The notes under the pieces were generated by a model, which worked only from the letters and a program-made list of their open reading frames with translations, had not been told where the DNA came from and made no database searches. The position numbers and the translations under genes were made by a program. A DNA stretch of 64,000 bases from assembly GCF_947179515.1 (NCBI RefSeq), contig NC_067485.1, forward strand, positions 11,226,096 through 11,290,095, given 5' to 3'. How positions within the stretch are numbered: position 1 is the stretch's first letter; the number at the start of each line of letters is the position of its first letter. Below, piece by piece: positions 42,905 to 54,101 of this stretch. Origin of the DNA: Apodemus sylvaticus. Lineage: Eukaryota; Chordata; Mammalia; Rodentia; Muridae.

Positions 42905-43120
42905 GATGGTTATTTTTATGTTATGGGTGTGAGCATTTGCCAGCATATGTGTGTGTGTACTGTGTGTGTGCAGTGCCCACAGAATCCAGAAGAGAGCATT
43001 GCATCCCCTTGAGACAAGAGTTACAGGCAACCTCGAGATACCGTGTGGGTGCTGGGAGCCAAACCCAGGTCCTCTGTAAGAGCAGCCAGAGCTCTAACCA
43101 CTGAGCTGTCTTCCAACCCC
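42905..43120 (-). mobile_element. B2/B3-type SINE with internal TG expansion
   Basis: The tail GGTTATTTTTATGTTATGGG, ACAGAATCCAGAAGAGAGCA, TGGGAGCCAAACCCAGGTCC and the head CTCTAACCACTGAGCTGTCT. A short TG run lies near 42946-42970. Confidence 0.8.
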
Positions 43121-43134
43121 AGTGACAGCTGACC

Positions 43135-43353
43135 CCACACCCACACCCGCACACATACATTTTGGTTACAGGGCATAGAAAAAAAAACAAGAAAGAACTG
43201 AGCTGGAAACACATACACACACACAAACATACACACACATTCACACACACACTCTCACGCATACACTCATATACACACATGCTCTCACACACACACACAC
43301 TCTCTCACTCACACACACACATACACACACACACACACACACACATACACACG
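43135..43353. repeat. CA-rich complex microsatellites
   Basis: Two CA-rich blocks (43135-43160 and 43209-43353) with TCACAC, CATACA and CTCTCACA variants. All open frames here are low-complexity threonine/histidine or valine/cysteine artefacts. Confidence 0.92.
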
Positions 43354-44407
43354 GCTTCAATGGCTACGCCAGGGAACCGCCTCTGAAGGTCTACGAAGGC
43401 TGCTGGAGGAAAATTGACATCTACGGTCTTACACAGCTGTCAATCAAGGTGTACCCACTAGTGTGGGATGCCTGATACCGAGTCAGCCAGCCACTGACAG
43501 GATGTGTGACTGCACAGGAGTGAACCCGCACTCAGTATGCAAACCCGTGGCTCAGCAGGTCACAGGGAAGCTACTACTGCTATTTTGCTCTAATGCACAT
43601 GAAGTGACTGACAAATGGCCTTCTAGATACTAATGCATATGCCTGTGAACTCGTGCTACCAGAGGAGCTTCTGGCCTGTACAAGATTGGGCCCATACAGT
43701 CTGTCACCAAGCCCGATCCCTCCCTCAAGAACTACAGGCTATTAATGGGTCCCGGAAGAGGGAGATTTTCTTCAGTGGTGTAGCCACTGGCAAGTTGCTA
43801 CTTATAAGTTACATATTGCCCTGTAAGTAATTCCTCATGTGTCCACCTTTAAGCAACCCTAACTAAACTCACTAGGTCATTAGAAGGAAATGTGGGATGA
43901 GGGTAGATGGTGGCCTACTTAGGAAGAGGCATGGGTGACTCTTAGAAGAAGGGAGTGCGAGATGAGGGGTGGGCGTGACCTAAGTACATCACACACGAAA
44001 CACGTTACTGTTCATAATTAATATGTGACGATGTTACTTCTGCCTTCATAAAAACACAATACAGAGCTTCTTCGAATGCTATGAGCATTTAAACCCAGAG
44101 TGCTGAGCCACACGGTGAGGAGACTGTGGTTGCTGAGACATATCTGCATTTCTAGAAAGGCATTCATTCAGATTCTCAATAAAAGTCACACATCACTTAA
44201 CAATGGGTAATCCCCAGACATGTACTATTTGCTGATTTCCTCACTGTATGAACACCATAGAGTGCATTTGTACAAAAATAGCTGTGACAGTGCTAAACGA
44301 TGTAATCTTAAGAGATGATGTGTCTTCAACCCATTGGTAACTGCAGCATCGTCACACAGGGTATGAGTGTATTTGGTATATAAAAGTTACATATGTAAAC
44401 ATTTTAG
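43354..44407. other. non-coding stretch
   Basis: No gene. About 44180-44345 (CACATCACTTAACAATGGGT, ACCATAGAGTGCATTTGTAC) resembles an ancient repeat also common in primates, which I cannot name. Confidence 0.4.
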
Positions 44408-44530
44408 AAGATCTCCTGGAACTGGAATCACAGGAGGTTGTAAACATTCATGTGCGTAGTGAGAACCAAGCCTGGGTCCTTTGCAAAGGCAGTAAATGCT
44501 CTTAGCTAATGAGCCATCTCTTGGACCACA
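44408..44530 (-). mobile_element. B2/B3-type SINE, partial
   Basis: GATCTCCTGGAACTGGAATC, GAGAACCAAGCCTGGGTCCT, AATGCTCTTAGCTAATGAGC, CATCTCTTGGACCAC. Reverse B2-like body and head. Confidence 0.7.
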
Positions 44531-44736
44531 GTAATTTATTGTTTTTATTATGGGCTGTGTTACAGGTTTCATGTAATCCTTGGGTCATTTAAAATAGGCA
44601 CCGTTTAACAAACCATTTCATAGGTGAGTAAGCTGTAGGCTAGAAAAGTGTATAACCTTTTGGTGAAAATGTCATAGAATTGTTGAACTAGCCATGTCAA
44701 TCAGAAGTCGATAGACAAGCATTCTCCCTCACCCTC

Positions 44737-45066
44737 TGTGGTGGTTTAAATATGCTTGGCCCAAGGGGTGGCACTCTTTGGAGGTGTGGCCTTGTTAAAG
44801 TGGGTGTAGCCTTGTTCTAGTAGGTGTGTCACTGTGGATGTGGCCTTTAAAACCCTCATCCTAGACTAGTCTTCTCCTAGCAGCCTTCAGATGAAGATGT
44901 AGAACTCTCAGCTCCTCCTGCACCTTGCCTGCCTGGATGCTGCCATGCTCCTGCCTTGATGATAATGGACTGAACCTCTGAACCTGTAAGCCAGCCCCAA
45001 TGAAATGTTCTTATAAGACCTGTCTTGGTCATGGTGTCTGCTCCCAGCAGTAAAACCCTAAGACAC
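44737..45066 (+). mobile_element. rodent non-autonomous transposon relic, type B
   Basis: Forward orientation of the family: GTGGTGGTTTAAATATGCTT, GGAGGTGTGGCCTTGTTAAA, CAGCCTTCAGATGAAGATGT, GCCTGCCTGGATGCTGCCAT, AACCTGTAAGCCAGCCCCAA, ending AAAACCCTAAGACAC. Confidence 0.78.
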
Positions 45067-45587
45067 CCTCCTTGAACCACGGGAACCGCCGGGACGGTCT
45101 TCTGAATTCCAGGTCCAGATTGGTGCCACAAGTCCACATTAGCTACTGGATTTCCATCTTTTACCTTTATCTTTGTGATCCTCTGTCTTCCTAAGGAAGA
45201 CTGAGATGTGGCTCGGCCATGGAACCCTGCTCAGAGCAGAGGGTGAGGAGCTGGCAAAGGCGTGGGAGGCTTTGATGGACAGGCAGAGAGAAAGGTGTGC
45301 TCTAAGAAGGCAAAGTGGAGTGCGGAGGACAGAAATCAACCTCTCGGAACCACGGCCTCTCGCTCTAGGACAAACACCATCCACTATGATTTCTGTGAGG
45401 TTCCTTCCCAGAGGGCTCCTGAGCAAGCAGCTTAGATCTCAGGGGAGCAAGGCTGGGAGACAGTCAGAGCTTTAACAAGTAGAGCCCAGAACAACGTTAT
45501 TAGGTCTCCGGCAGAATCAGCATCAGAAGGGGCTAATGTAGTTCTCACGGGCCCTGCCTGATTCCCACTAATGTGAGTGTTATAAAT
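45067..45587. other. non-coding stretch
   Basis: No gene; frames on both strands overlap and show no family features. Confidence 0.45.
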
Positions 45588-45597
45588 AAAGCATGAG

Positions 45598-45852
45598 GGG
45601 CAGGAGAGGTGGCTCAGTGGTTAAGAGCACTGACTGCTCTTCCGGAGGTCCTGAGTTCAAATCCCAGCAACCACATGGTGGCTCACAACCATCTGTACTG
45701 AAATCTGATGCCCTCTTCTGGTGTGTCTGAAGACAGCTACAGTGTATGTGCATATAATAAATAAAGAAATCTTTTGGAAGGGAGGGAGGGAGGGAGGGAG
45801 GGAGGAAGGAAGGAAGGAAGGAAGGAAGGAAGGAAGGAAGGAAGGAAGGAAG
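45598..45852 (+). mobile_element. B2 SINE with tail expanded to (GGGA)n(GGAA)n
   Basis: A young-looking B2: GGGCAGGAGAGGTGGCTCAG, ACTGCTCTTCCGGAGGTCCT, GAGTTCAAATCCCAGCAACC, ATGCCCTCTTCTGGTGTGTC, AATAAATAAAGAAATC. The A-rich end has become a purine microsatellite (45776-45852). The 10-bp direct repeat AAAGCATGAG lies at 45588-45597 and 45853-45862, so SINE and microsatellite form one insertion. Confidence 0.92.
45776..45852. repeat. (GGGA)n(GGAA)n microsatellite
   Basis: About six GGGA units then about thirteen GGAA units. Reverse frames across it (LPSFLPSFLPS) are artefacts. GGAA is the ETS-factor core. Confidence 0.96.
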
Positions 45853-45869
45853 AAAGCATGAGTGCCCCC

Positions 45870-46015
45870 CCACCACCGTGTGCCCAGTCCTCTGGTATCT
45901 GATTTGCTGTGTGATCATCATCACACGAGCTTCTGAACATTTCCACCAATGTGACAGCCTCCCCAGACACAAATACTGCTAGTGAACCTCTAGAATTGTT
46001 AGTCAAATAACCTCT

Positions 46016-46058
<43 letters not shown>

Positions 46059-46107
46059 CCCAGCCTTAGGCATTTTATTATAGCAACAGGAAGGGGGCTA
46101 ATAGACT
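45870..46107 (+). mobile_element. possible MaLR-type LTR interrupted by (TG)n
   Basis: GTTAGTCAAATAACCTCTCA then a TG run, then GCATTTTATTATAGCAACAG and GGGGCTAATAGAC, the MaLR 3'-end order. The upstream limit is unclear. Confidence 0.4.
46018..46054. repeat. (TG)n microsatellite
   Basis: A pure run of about 18 units. Confidence 0.96.
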
Positions 46108-46700
46108 TCCCATGATTGTCTCAATTCACTTAATGAGAGGTCTGAAATCCCAGCACTATTAATCCATCGCATGGGTTATGGCATTTGTGGATTAAGAAGC
46201 CCAACAAGCTGCATACGATATAAAGACCCTCCCTCCCCAGCAAAGGAAGCGTCCTTCTGGGGCAGGCAGTCTTCACCCCCAGGGCTGGGCCTGGGCTGCC
46301 TTTCTGAACACTGGAGACAGGGGACTGGGACGGAGTGCCCCACTAGGCTCTTGGGTACCTAAGGCTCAGAACAGAAGCAACCCAGCTGTTGGGAGACAAG
46401 AACCCAGCACCCCACTAATTGTCCCCCTTTTCGGTGTTCGGTTAAGAACTCAGAAGAAACCGATCTTTGTGCCTTTTCATGGTTAGAATTCTACATGGAG
46501 CCGAGACCTCAAAGCAGCCACCAAGCCGGGCTTTGTTGGGTTCCTAGGCAATCCAGATGCCACATCTCAGCACTGAGCGCCGAGACAGAAAGCGCTCGGC
46601 CATTCAAAGGGAGCTGACTGAACAAGAGCCTTGTTCTCCTGGGTCCCGGAGTCCTGGCAATCTCAGGCTCGCGTTTAATCTCCGGAAGAAACATTGTGCG

Positions 46701-46737
<37 letters not shown>

Positions 46738-48218
46738 TCCTCCTCTACACCACGGCACCGCTCCTGTGGGCTCAGGAGCTGCTGATGGAAGAATTTCGTG
46801 AATGACTGAGCAGTCGCTGTTGTCATTCTAGTAGAAATAGCTTGGCTTTTGGACCATCAAGCTTTGGATTTTTCTTTAAAAGATAAACACATTTAGACAT
46901 GTGTGTGCACACATACATGCACACACACATTAATAGATAATATTAATCATCTATTAATTATATATAATTAGAGTGGCTAAGAAGACACATGATGCCAACC
47001 TCTGACACATATGTGCGCACACGTGTGTGTGTGTGTACACACGTGCGCAAACACACACAAACATATATACAAGTGTGCACACCGAGAAAAGAAGCAGAAA
47101 TTAAATGCTCATCCCTGGAATGTGTGTCTCTTCCCTGAAGACACGAGAACCCCTCTGAGAACCAGAGACAGGCAGTGGTTCAGCGATTTGCTCTGTTAGA
47201 GACGAAACCCATTCGTTGATGAGCCGGGTCTGTAGCCGCGAGCCTCCATCTCTCTCTCCTCACCCAGGACTCATTGGCTGCTGCCTTGGAGACCTCAGGA
47301 GTCCTCTGAATGTATCTATCAACTTGGTTCTCTGTCTTGAAGCTACAATGGAAAGTACTGTCCTAAATTAGCAACCTTTTAGGTAGTTGCTGAACTAGAC
47401 CACGGAGCCACCCACATGGTTTTAACCTGACCTTACAGAGGTCATGAGTTCAAATCCCAGCTCAGCCTTTTCCCTTACTCTGGAGTGGGCAATACATGGG
47501 TTTATCGTCCCTGCCACACAAATTATGTCCCCAGGGTGGAGATGGCAGATACCTTGGTCAGAGTTTTATTATTCTAGTTGTTTTAAGTAGTGACCATCTA
47601 GGAAGTGTTGGGGGAGGGGGGCAGAGCAAAGGTCTTTCACTTACCCTTGGTGACAAGTGCATAGAAACTCTACAGATGGCCACACTTAGTCAGACATGTT
47701 TACATATATAATCTAACCCAGAAACCCTGCCTCTACCATGATATACATATGGATATAACATGATATTTGACTCGTCACTGTTAAGTTGCAATAACACCAG
47801 GCAGATGACTTCTAACCGAGGGAACAATCAACCACTGGGGTGACCTCATCCCACGGGAAATTATCCAGCCACTAAAATGTGAGGGGGTGTTAACTATGGA
47901 GACCCGGACAGAGGCTCCAGTCATACAGGTAAGGGTTCAGAATCCTGGGAGGAAAAAAAGTGAATAAATTCCTTAGGTCAGTAAAGACAAAAGTCAGAGA
48001 TATTTGGGAGTGAGCCCTTCCGGTGTCTGGGTGACAAATACAACATCTTGTGAGCCAACCCTTTTAAGTTGTTGGCAGCTTAAGAGCAACCACACAAGAG
48101 AATTTACTCCACGGAAATCAAGAAACATGGCAAGTGGGGAGCTGTTTTGTCCCGAGAGCCCAGATGTACACATGTGTAAGCGCGGCTCAGAAAAATACAT
48201 AAAAGCGTGGGAAAACTT
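46108..48218. other. non-coding stretch
   Basis: No gene. A (CA)n run lies at 46702-46735, and alternating purine-pyrimidine patches (CA/TG, ATATATAA) lie at 46895-47070. The segment 46500-46690 is repeat-free and moderately CpG-bearing. Confidence 0.45.
46702..46735. repeat. (CA)n microsatellite
   Basis: A pure run of 17 AC units. Confidence 0.96.
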
Positions 48219-48230
48219 AAAGCCAAACAG

Positions 48231-48419
48231 GGGCTGGAGAAATGGCTCAGTGGTTAAGAGCACTGATTGCTCTTCCAGAGGTCATGAGTTCAAATCCCAG
48301 CAACCACATGGTGGCTCACAACTGTCTGTAATGGGATCTGATGCCCTCTTCTGGTGTGTCTGAAAAGAATGACAGTGTTCTCACATAAATAAAATAAATA
48401 AATTGAAAACAGGAAAAGA
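48231..48419 (+). mobile_element. B2 SINE with perfect target-site duplication
   Basis: GGGCTGGAGAAATGGCTCAG, CTGATTGCTCTTCCAGAGGT, ACCACATGGTGGCTCACAAC, ATGCCCTCTTCTGGTGTGTC, AAATAAAATAAATAAATTG. The 14-bp word AAAGCCAAACAGGG occurs at 48219-48232 and again at 48420-48433, an exact duplication of the target. Its first one or two G's overlap the element start. Confidence 0.95.
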
Positions 48420-48433
48420 AAAGCCAAACAGGG

Positions 48434-48819
48434 TAATTTAGTGACCATGGGCGCAAGAGCAGGGCAAGGCCACTAAGAACCACACAACCAAAACTGAGAA
48501 AGATGACCCAGGTGGCACGGGGAAGGAAACGCCCTTGGAGGATCCTAGAAGATCATGAGTGGATCCCAGATACTGGATTTTGCTTTTAATTGTGACTGTG
48601 CCCTGATATTTTTCCCTCTTGAAGTAAGAAGGCATTTTAGTGGAGCCCACATTTAAGAGACTTTGAATTTTTAAAAGACTTTGAATTTTAAAAGATACTA
48701 GATATTTTATAGGATTTTAAAGGATTAAGCTTTTAATATTTAAAGACTGTGGGACTTTTAAAGTTATTTAGATCTTGGGGATGAACAAGAAAGTAAGGGT
48801 TGAGGCTTAATAGCGATGT
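48434..48819. other. non-coding AT-rich stretch
   Basis: Between 48650 and 48790 a short motif of the form GACTTTGAATTTTTAAAAGA recurs in decayed form (TTTAAAAGA, TTTTAAAGG, TTTAAAGAC), a degenerate tandem array. Confidence 0.55.
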
Positions 48820-49190
48820 GTTTGTGTGTCAACTTGACACGGGCTGGAGTTATCACAGAGAAAGGAGCTTCAGGTGAGGAAATGCCTCCATGAGATCCAG
48901 TTGTTGGGCATGTTCTCAATTAGTGACCAAGGGTAGGAGGGCCCATTGTGGGTGGTGCCATCCCTGGGTTGGCAGTCCTGGGTTCTACAATAAAGCAAGC
49001 TGAGCAAGCCAGTAAGAAACAATCCCTCCATGGCCTCTGCATCAGCTCCTGCTTCCTGACCTGCTTGAGTCCCAGTCCTGACTTCCTTTAGTGATGAACA
49101 GCAGTGTGGAAGTGTAAGCTGAATAAACCCTTTCCTCCCCAGCTTGCTTCTTGGTCATGATGTTTGTGCAGGAACAGAAACCCTAAGACA
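48820..49190 (+). mobile_element. rodent transposon relic, type A
   Basis: TTTGTGTGTCAACTTGACAC to AGAAACCCTAAGACA, with all family blocks in order, including CATGAGATCCAGTTGTTGGG and AATAAACCCTTTCCTCCCCA. Confidence 0.8.
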
Positions 49191-49560
49191 AACTGGTCTG
49201 TTCCTGATCTTCCTCCCTATGTGGAGACACATTGTGAGTTGAGACCATGTGTAAATGCTTAGGAATAGAATTCTACTGTGGATCTCAGACCCCAGGACTG
49301 CAACACAGATGTGCTAATTCTGTCAGCAAAATAAATAGCCTACCTTCAACATGCCAGGTTTACAGGGTGCACTGTCCTTCCCATAAAAGTTCCCTCTCTA
49401 AGGCTGGAACCCTGAGCCGCACATGGGCCTCCAAAATTTCTCAGCCCCTCCTGACCCACAGAAGCAAAGGTCCAGGAGGAAAAGCCAGAGCTGAGCTAAA
49501 AAGAGATGTCAAGTCCACTTTCCTTTTGTAGTGTTTTCTTCTTTAAAAAACACTAAATCA

Positions 49561-49742
49561 AGGGGCCGGAAAGCTGGCTCGGTGGTTAAGCGTTGCTCGG
49601 AAGGATCCATGCTCACACGGCGACTCACAACCATATGGAGCTCCAGTTCCAAAGGATCAACGCCCTCTTCTGGCCTCCATGGGTACTGCACACATGTGGC
49701 TCGCAAACAATGAGACATTCATAAATTTAAAAAAAAGAAAAA
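49561..49742 (+). mobile_element. B2/B3-type SINE
   Basis: GGGGCCGGAAAGCTGGCTCG, GCTCACACGGCGACTCACAA, AACGCCCTCTTCTGGCCTCC, tail CATAAATTTAAAAAAAAG. Confidence 0.82.
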
Positions 49743-51562
49743 GCCGGTAAGTTGAATATGGGATATATACACTTAACTTTAAAAACTAAAATTAAAAGTA
49801 TAAGATATAATCCCAGAGTCAAAAGACCAAGTGGGAAGTAAAATTTAAAAAGGGGTTGGGGGGGTGACAAAAATAACCATAAGATACTGTGAGATGAATG
49901 GCTCCCGCCCACCTGTCCTTCCATCTCCCTCGTCCTGCCATCTGTTCCTTCTGCATATCTCAGCTCCTTAGGGCACAGACAAGCAGGCCTAGTAGCCAGG
50001 TTATAGCCTTTCTTCTTCTGATACAATGTGGCACGCTGTGTAGAATGATCTACAGCGTGTTTTTTGCCTCTCCAGACCCCTAGGAGACCTTTCCATATCA
50101 GAAGCTCAACAATGCGCTCTTTGTTTTAGTTTTGACCACAGGCTTCCCCTTCTGTGGGTTAGCATCCTCTGTTACGTCATTCCTCTCCCCTGCGTTCTAC
50201 ATTCCACTGTAGGGAAGGGCTTGAACCTCGCCATTTCAGTTAACTGCTTTCTTTTTCCGAGTTCGAGTCAACCTACACCCCACACTCGGCTTCCAGGGAG
50301 GGCGGTAGGATGTAGCCCAGACTCCCAAATCACCTATACCACCACTCCAGGCAGAACCATCCATCTTTCCAAAGACTCCTCCTGCAGTGCTCCACCCCTC
50401 AGCCGTACTCACTGCACCTCATCTTAGCACCTAAATGACCTAGGTACACTGTGCGGGTGACCTGTTCTTTTTGAAGTCAGGCAACAAGCATACTCTATTT
50501 AACCAACAGGTGGCGCTGCTTTCCACCTCTGCTCAGCTAAGACCTGCAAGCCCTTATTGGGCTGTTTGTTCTAAGAAACACCGGGGTGTGGCCCTAAAGA
50601 CAACTTCATTTATAAGGCGTTCGCAATGCTCCTCCCAGTCACCTAAAGCACAACTACAAATTTCCCTCTGTCCTGTAAAGCAGTGCCTTACTTCTTTGCT
50701 TGTGTATTTAGAGGCAGAATACTTGAGAGACCAGGTGAGCTTCTGGTTTGAAGATCACTCCACCTCCCTGAACGGAATGAAACTTCTCACCCTGTGGCAT
50801 TAATGTGAGGGCTAAGTGATATTTCTCACGCCCGAGGCACCAGCAAAGTGCTCAATGGTAATCAGTTACTGTTTGCAACATTTATGTGTGTCCAATGTTG
50901 TTAACGCCTCACTCCAAACTAGACACAAGTGTCCTGCAGCGTTCTCCCCATGGCAACCCATCCTTGCCCCAGAGTCTGCATTTGCTGGGGCCTTATCTGA
51001 AGGTTCTCTATGCCTAGCTCGCTCTCTTCAAAGTCCCACGGCTTCAGTATGTCAGCTTTCTCTCCTGCTACCCGGGCTACAGGAGATCTCTATCGGCCCT
51101 GCACACACTGGCCTCTGTTTATTTAGCAATCCCTTCCTCCTGCTATCTGTATGCGGCCCACCTTAGGGAGTGCTCTACAAATGCCTAGGGGTGCAGTATG
51201 GGGACCACACTTGAGCTCTGCTTCCCAGGAAGGCTGCCAGACGCGTGAGGATACAAACACCTCCCCCACCCAGCCCTCGGCTTCCGCAGAGCCAGGGCCC
51301 AGTGGCACTTGTGGAGATGCCCGTATGCTCTGGGCACCACCAACTCAGAAGCACGCAGCTTTATGCTTGGAGAATGGAGTCAAGCACACGGGGTCTGCTA
51401 CATTCTTCAGCCAGGGTTTCCTTGAAACCCAGAAGGCTGGATATACAACAAAAGGCTGCATCTTTAATATTTAAAATACATGCAAATTGGTGTCTAAATC
51501 TGATCAGCCCTTAAGTGGAAACACTGTTGCGGACATGGAAGAGATGGGTTGATAGGTATAGT
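49743..51562. other. non-coding stretch, repeat-poor
   Basis: No gene. AT-rich at 49745-49870, otherwise unique. Open frames at 50471-50803, 50816-51166 and 51151-51474 lie end to end on the + strand but show no recognisable domains. Contains the CTCF-like site at 50503-50516. Confidence 0.45.
50503..50516 (+). promoter_or_regulatory. candidate CTCF site
   Basis: CCAACAGGTGGCGC matches 13 of 14 positions of CCASYAGRKGGCRS and lies in non-repeat DNA. It also contains an E-box, CAGGTG. Confidence 0.6.
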
Positions 51563-51997
51563 GTGCTGGTTACTTTGGGGTGGTTTTGTTTTCTTTCCTG
51601 GACACCTATAGAAGAAACAACATATAAAGAACTGCCACTGTTAGATTGACCTGCAGGCAAGTCTGTATGGGATTTTCTTGATCAATGAAGAGCTGGATAG
51701 GGGTGGTGTCACTGAGAGAACCTGCCTTAAGAAACCAAAAAAGGAAAAAGACATATCTGATGTAGAGGGCTCAGCCCACTGTGGGTGGTACCACACCCTA
51801 GGCAAGTGAGTCCTGGGCTAAGTACTCTTCAGTTCCTGCCTCCAGGCTCCTCCCTTGAGTTCCTACCCTGACTTCTGTGGGTGATGGGTTGTGACCTGGG
51901 AATTGTAAGATGAAATTAACCCTTTCCTTCCCCTCCTCCCCCCCAAGTTACTTTTGGTTGGGGTTTATCACAGCAGCAAAGAAGCAGACAGGGACAA
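51563..51997 (+). mobile_element. rodent transposon relic, type A-like (diverged)
   Basis: GTGTGCTGGTTACTTTGGGG, CCCACTGTGGGTGGTACCAC, AGTTCCTGCCTCCAGGCTCC and AACCCTTTCCTTCCCCTCCT follow the type A order but with longer insertions. Confidence 0.55.
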
Positions 51998-52807
51998 TAA
52001 GCCAAGGAAGGGACTGCGGCTGTGGAATTGTCACTGGAGAGGCAGATGGGAAGCAGGTGGAGGGATACGTGTGGAGAGTGCTACCAGCTGACAGCTGAGG
52101 GAAAGGTTACGTGCCAGAGTGACTGTAGCAGTAGGATGGCATTGTCCTAGATCGCTGGGAACTCCTTTGAATGGGAGTCAGAGGGTAAAAGGAGCTGGCA
52201 TAGTTGGACACGGCAGTCTGAGTAGGAAGGATAGGCATGTACAAGGCTCCGAGAAGTGGCAAAGGCATCATGGAGGTCAGTGTTGGTGAACACACATGCA
52301 GAAGATGGAAGAGTGGGAGAGGCTGAGGTGCTCCAGGCCTCTTGGACATGGTTGAAACAGACGGACATTTCTAAGGGAACGTTTTCTAAGGGATTTAAGA
52401 AGGGAGTTAAGACACCATTCACCCTGGCTAAAGAACAAATGGACAGATGGATGGATGTCTGTCCATTGACGAATACTGAGTAAATACTACAAAACCTTTT
52501 AGTACCCGGGTCATGCTGTGTTCTGCAAGGACATGGGGACCAGAAGCCCAGACAGCCCACAAACTTCAGGATCCCAGACAATGTCCCCTCTTCCTGCTTT
52601 AGCTCTCTGGACCACTCAAACCCTCTCTCACTGTGTGAACAGGAGACAAGATTAGATAGGAGAGGGTCTAAATGTCACAAAACCAGCTAATTCCTCCAGC
52701 CTGGGGAAGGCAGTACTGAGCTCATAAACCTGGGGCTTCCCCCACCCCTTCGTCCTACCCCTACCCTTGCTTTTGATACAGAGAGCTAGAGACCAAAGGT
52801 GAGGATT
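51998..52807. other. non-coding stretch
   Basis: No gene. The 144-codon reverse frame 52147-52581 overlaps others and has no recognised domain. Confidence 0.45.
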
Positions 52808-53160
52808 CTGTGGTCATTCGACTAAGAATGGCCCCCATAGGTTTATATATGAATGCTTGGGAAGTAGCACTATTTGAAAGGATTAGAAAGCATGGCCTTG
52901 CTGGAGGAAGTGGAAGGGGCTCTAAGTTTTCAAAAGCCCCAGCCAGGCCCTGTGGCTCCCTCTTCCTGCCGCCTTCAGATTCAGATGTACAAATCTCAGC
53001 TACTGCATCTGCCTGGACATCCTGTGCTTGCCACCATGATGATAACAGACTAAACCTTTGAAACTGTAAGCAAGCCCCAATTAAATGCTTTCTTTTATAA
53101 AAAGAGTGGCCGCGGTCATGATGTCTCTTCACAGCAGAAGAACGGTGAGCCAGAAACTGT
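52808..53160 (+). mobile_element. rodent transposon relic, type B (diverged)
   Basis: CTGTGGTCATTCGACTAAGA, GCATGGCCTTGCTGGAGGAA, ATGATGATAACAGACTAAAC, TGTAAGCAAGCCCCAATTAA, GGTCATGATGTCTCTTCACA. Confidence 0.6.
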
Positions 53161-53506
53161 CTCAATGAAAGGTGAGACCTGGACCCTCACCTCTCACCAG
53201 GAAAGCAAGAACAGAGACCAACTCCGAACTCAGCAATGGGACCAAGTCACAGTCCTCCCTGAAGAAGGTCACCTATCTCCACAGCAGGGAACAGTGCCCT
53301 CCCACACAGTCCAGGCCAAGGCTTCTGTACCCCACCTCAGCAGCAGCATCTATATAGACCCGCTGCTTCTATGAAGCGGTCAAGACCTTGAGCAGGTAAT
53401 CCTGCTTCTACCCCAGCTCTGCTGTAGCTGGTCCCTCAACCCTGAACCCCGAGGTTTAACCAGCTTGATCCTCTCTCTTCATGGTTAGAAGACAAAGAAA
53501 GGGCTG

Positions 53507-53638
53507 AAGACACAGCTCTGCTTTTAACTCTTTAAAAGATCAGTGCTCCATTCCCAGCACCCATCTCAAGGTGTTCACAACCACCTGTGACTCCAGCCCG
53601 AGGGCACTGTACAGGCTGGCTGTACAGCACTGTACAGG
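53507..53638 (+). mobile_element. B2/B3-type SINE, left half (split)
   Basis: AAAGATCAGTGCTCCATTCC, CAGCACCCATCTCAAGGTGT, TCACAACCACCTGTGACTCC then a type A element at 53639. The missing half resumes at 54031. A local duplication of ACTGTACAGGCT occurs at 53607-53640. Confidence 0.65.
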
Positions 53639-54030
53639 CTGTGTCTCAACTTGACACAGGCTGGAATTATCACAGAGAAAGGAACTTCAGTTGGGGAAAT
53701 GCCTCCATGAGATCCAACTGTGAGGTATTTTCTCAATTAGTGACCAAGTGGGGAGGGCCCAGCCCCCTTGTGGGTGGTGCCATCCTGGGGCTGGTAATCC
53801 TGGGTTCTATAAGAAAGCAAGCTGAGCAAGCCAGGGGAAGCAAGCCAGTAAGGAACATCCCTCCATGGCCTCTGTATCAGCTCCTGCTTCCTGACCTGCT
53901 TGAGTTCCTGTCCTAACTTCCTTTGGTGATGAACAGCAGTGTGGAAGTGTAAGCTCAGTAAACCCTTTCCTCCCCAACCTGCTTCTTGGTCATGATGTTT
54001 GTGCAGGAATAGAAACCCTGACTGAGACAG
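53639..54030 (+). mobile_element. rodent transposon relic, type A (nested in SINE)
   Basis: GTGTCTCAACTTGACACAGG to GAAACCCTGACTGAGACAG with all family blocks. It separates the two halves of a B2/B3-type SINE, so it inserted after the SINE. Confidence 0.8.
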
Positions 54031-54101
54031 GCATCCAACGCCCTCTTCTGGCCTACTCTGGTACCTGTAGTCATGAGCACAAGGCCTACATGGACACATA
54101 G
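54031..54101 (+). mobile_element. B2/B3-type SINE, right half
   Basis: GCATCCAACGCCCTCTTCTG, GCCTACTCTGGTACC and CAAGGCCTACATGGACACAT continue the SINE from 53638. Confidence 0.65.

Noticed and set aside
50471..51474. Three consecutive + strand frames that might be exons of one gene
   Set aside because: No domain, no matching splice sites of consistent phase that I could find, and the frames simply follow low stop density.
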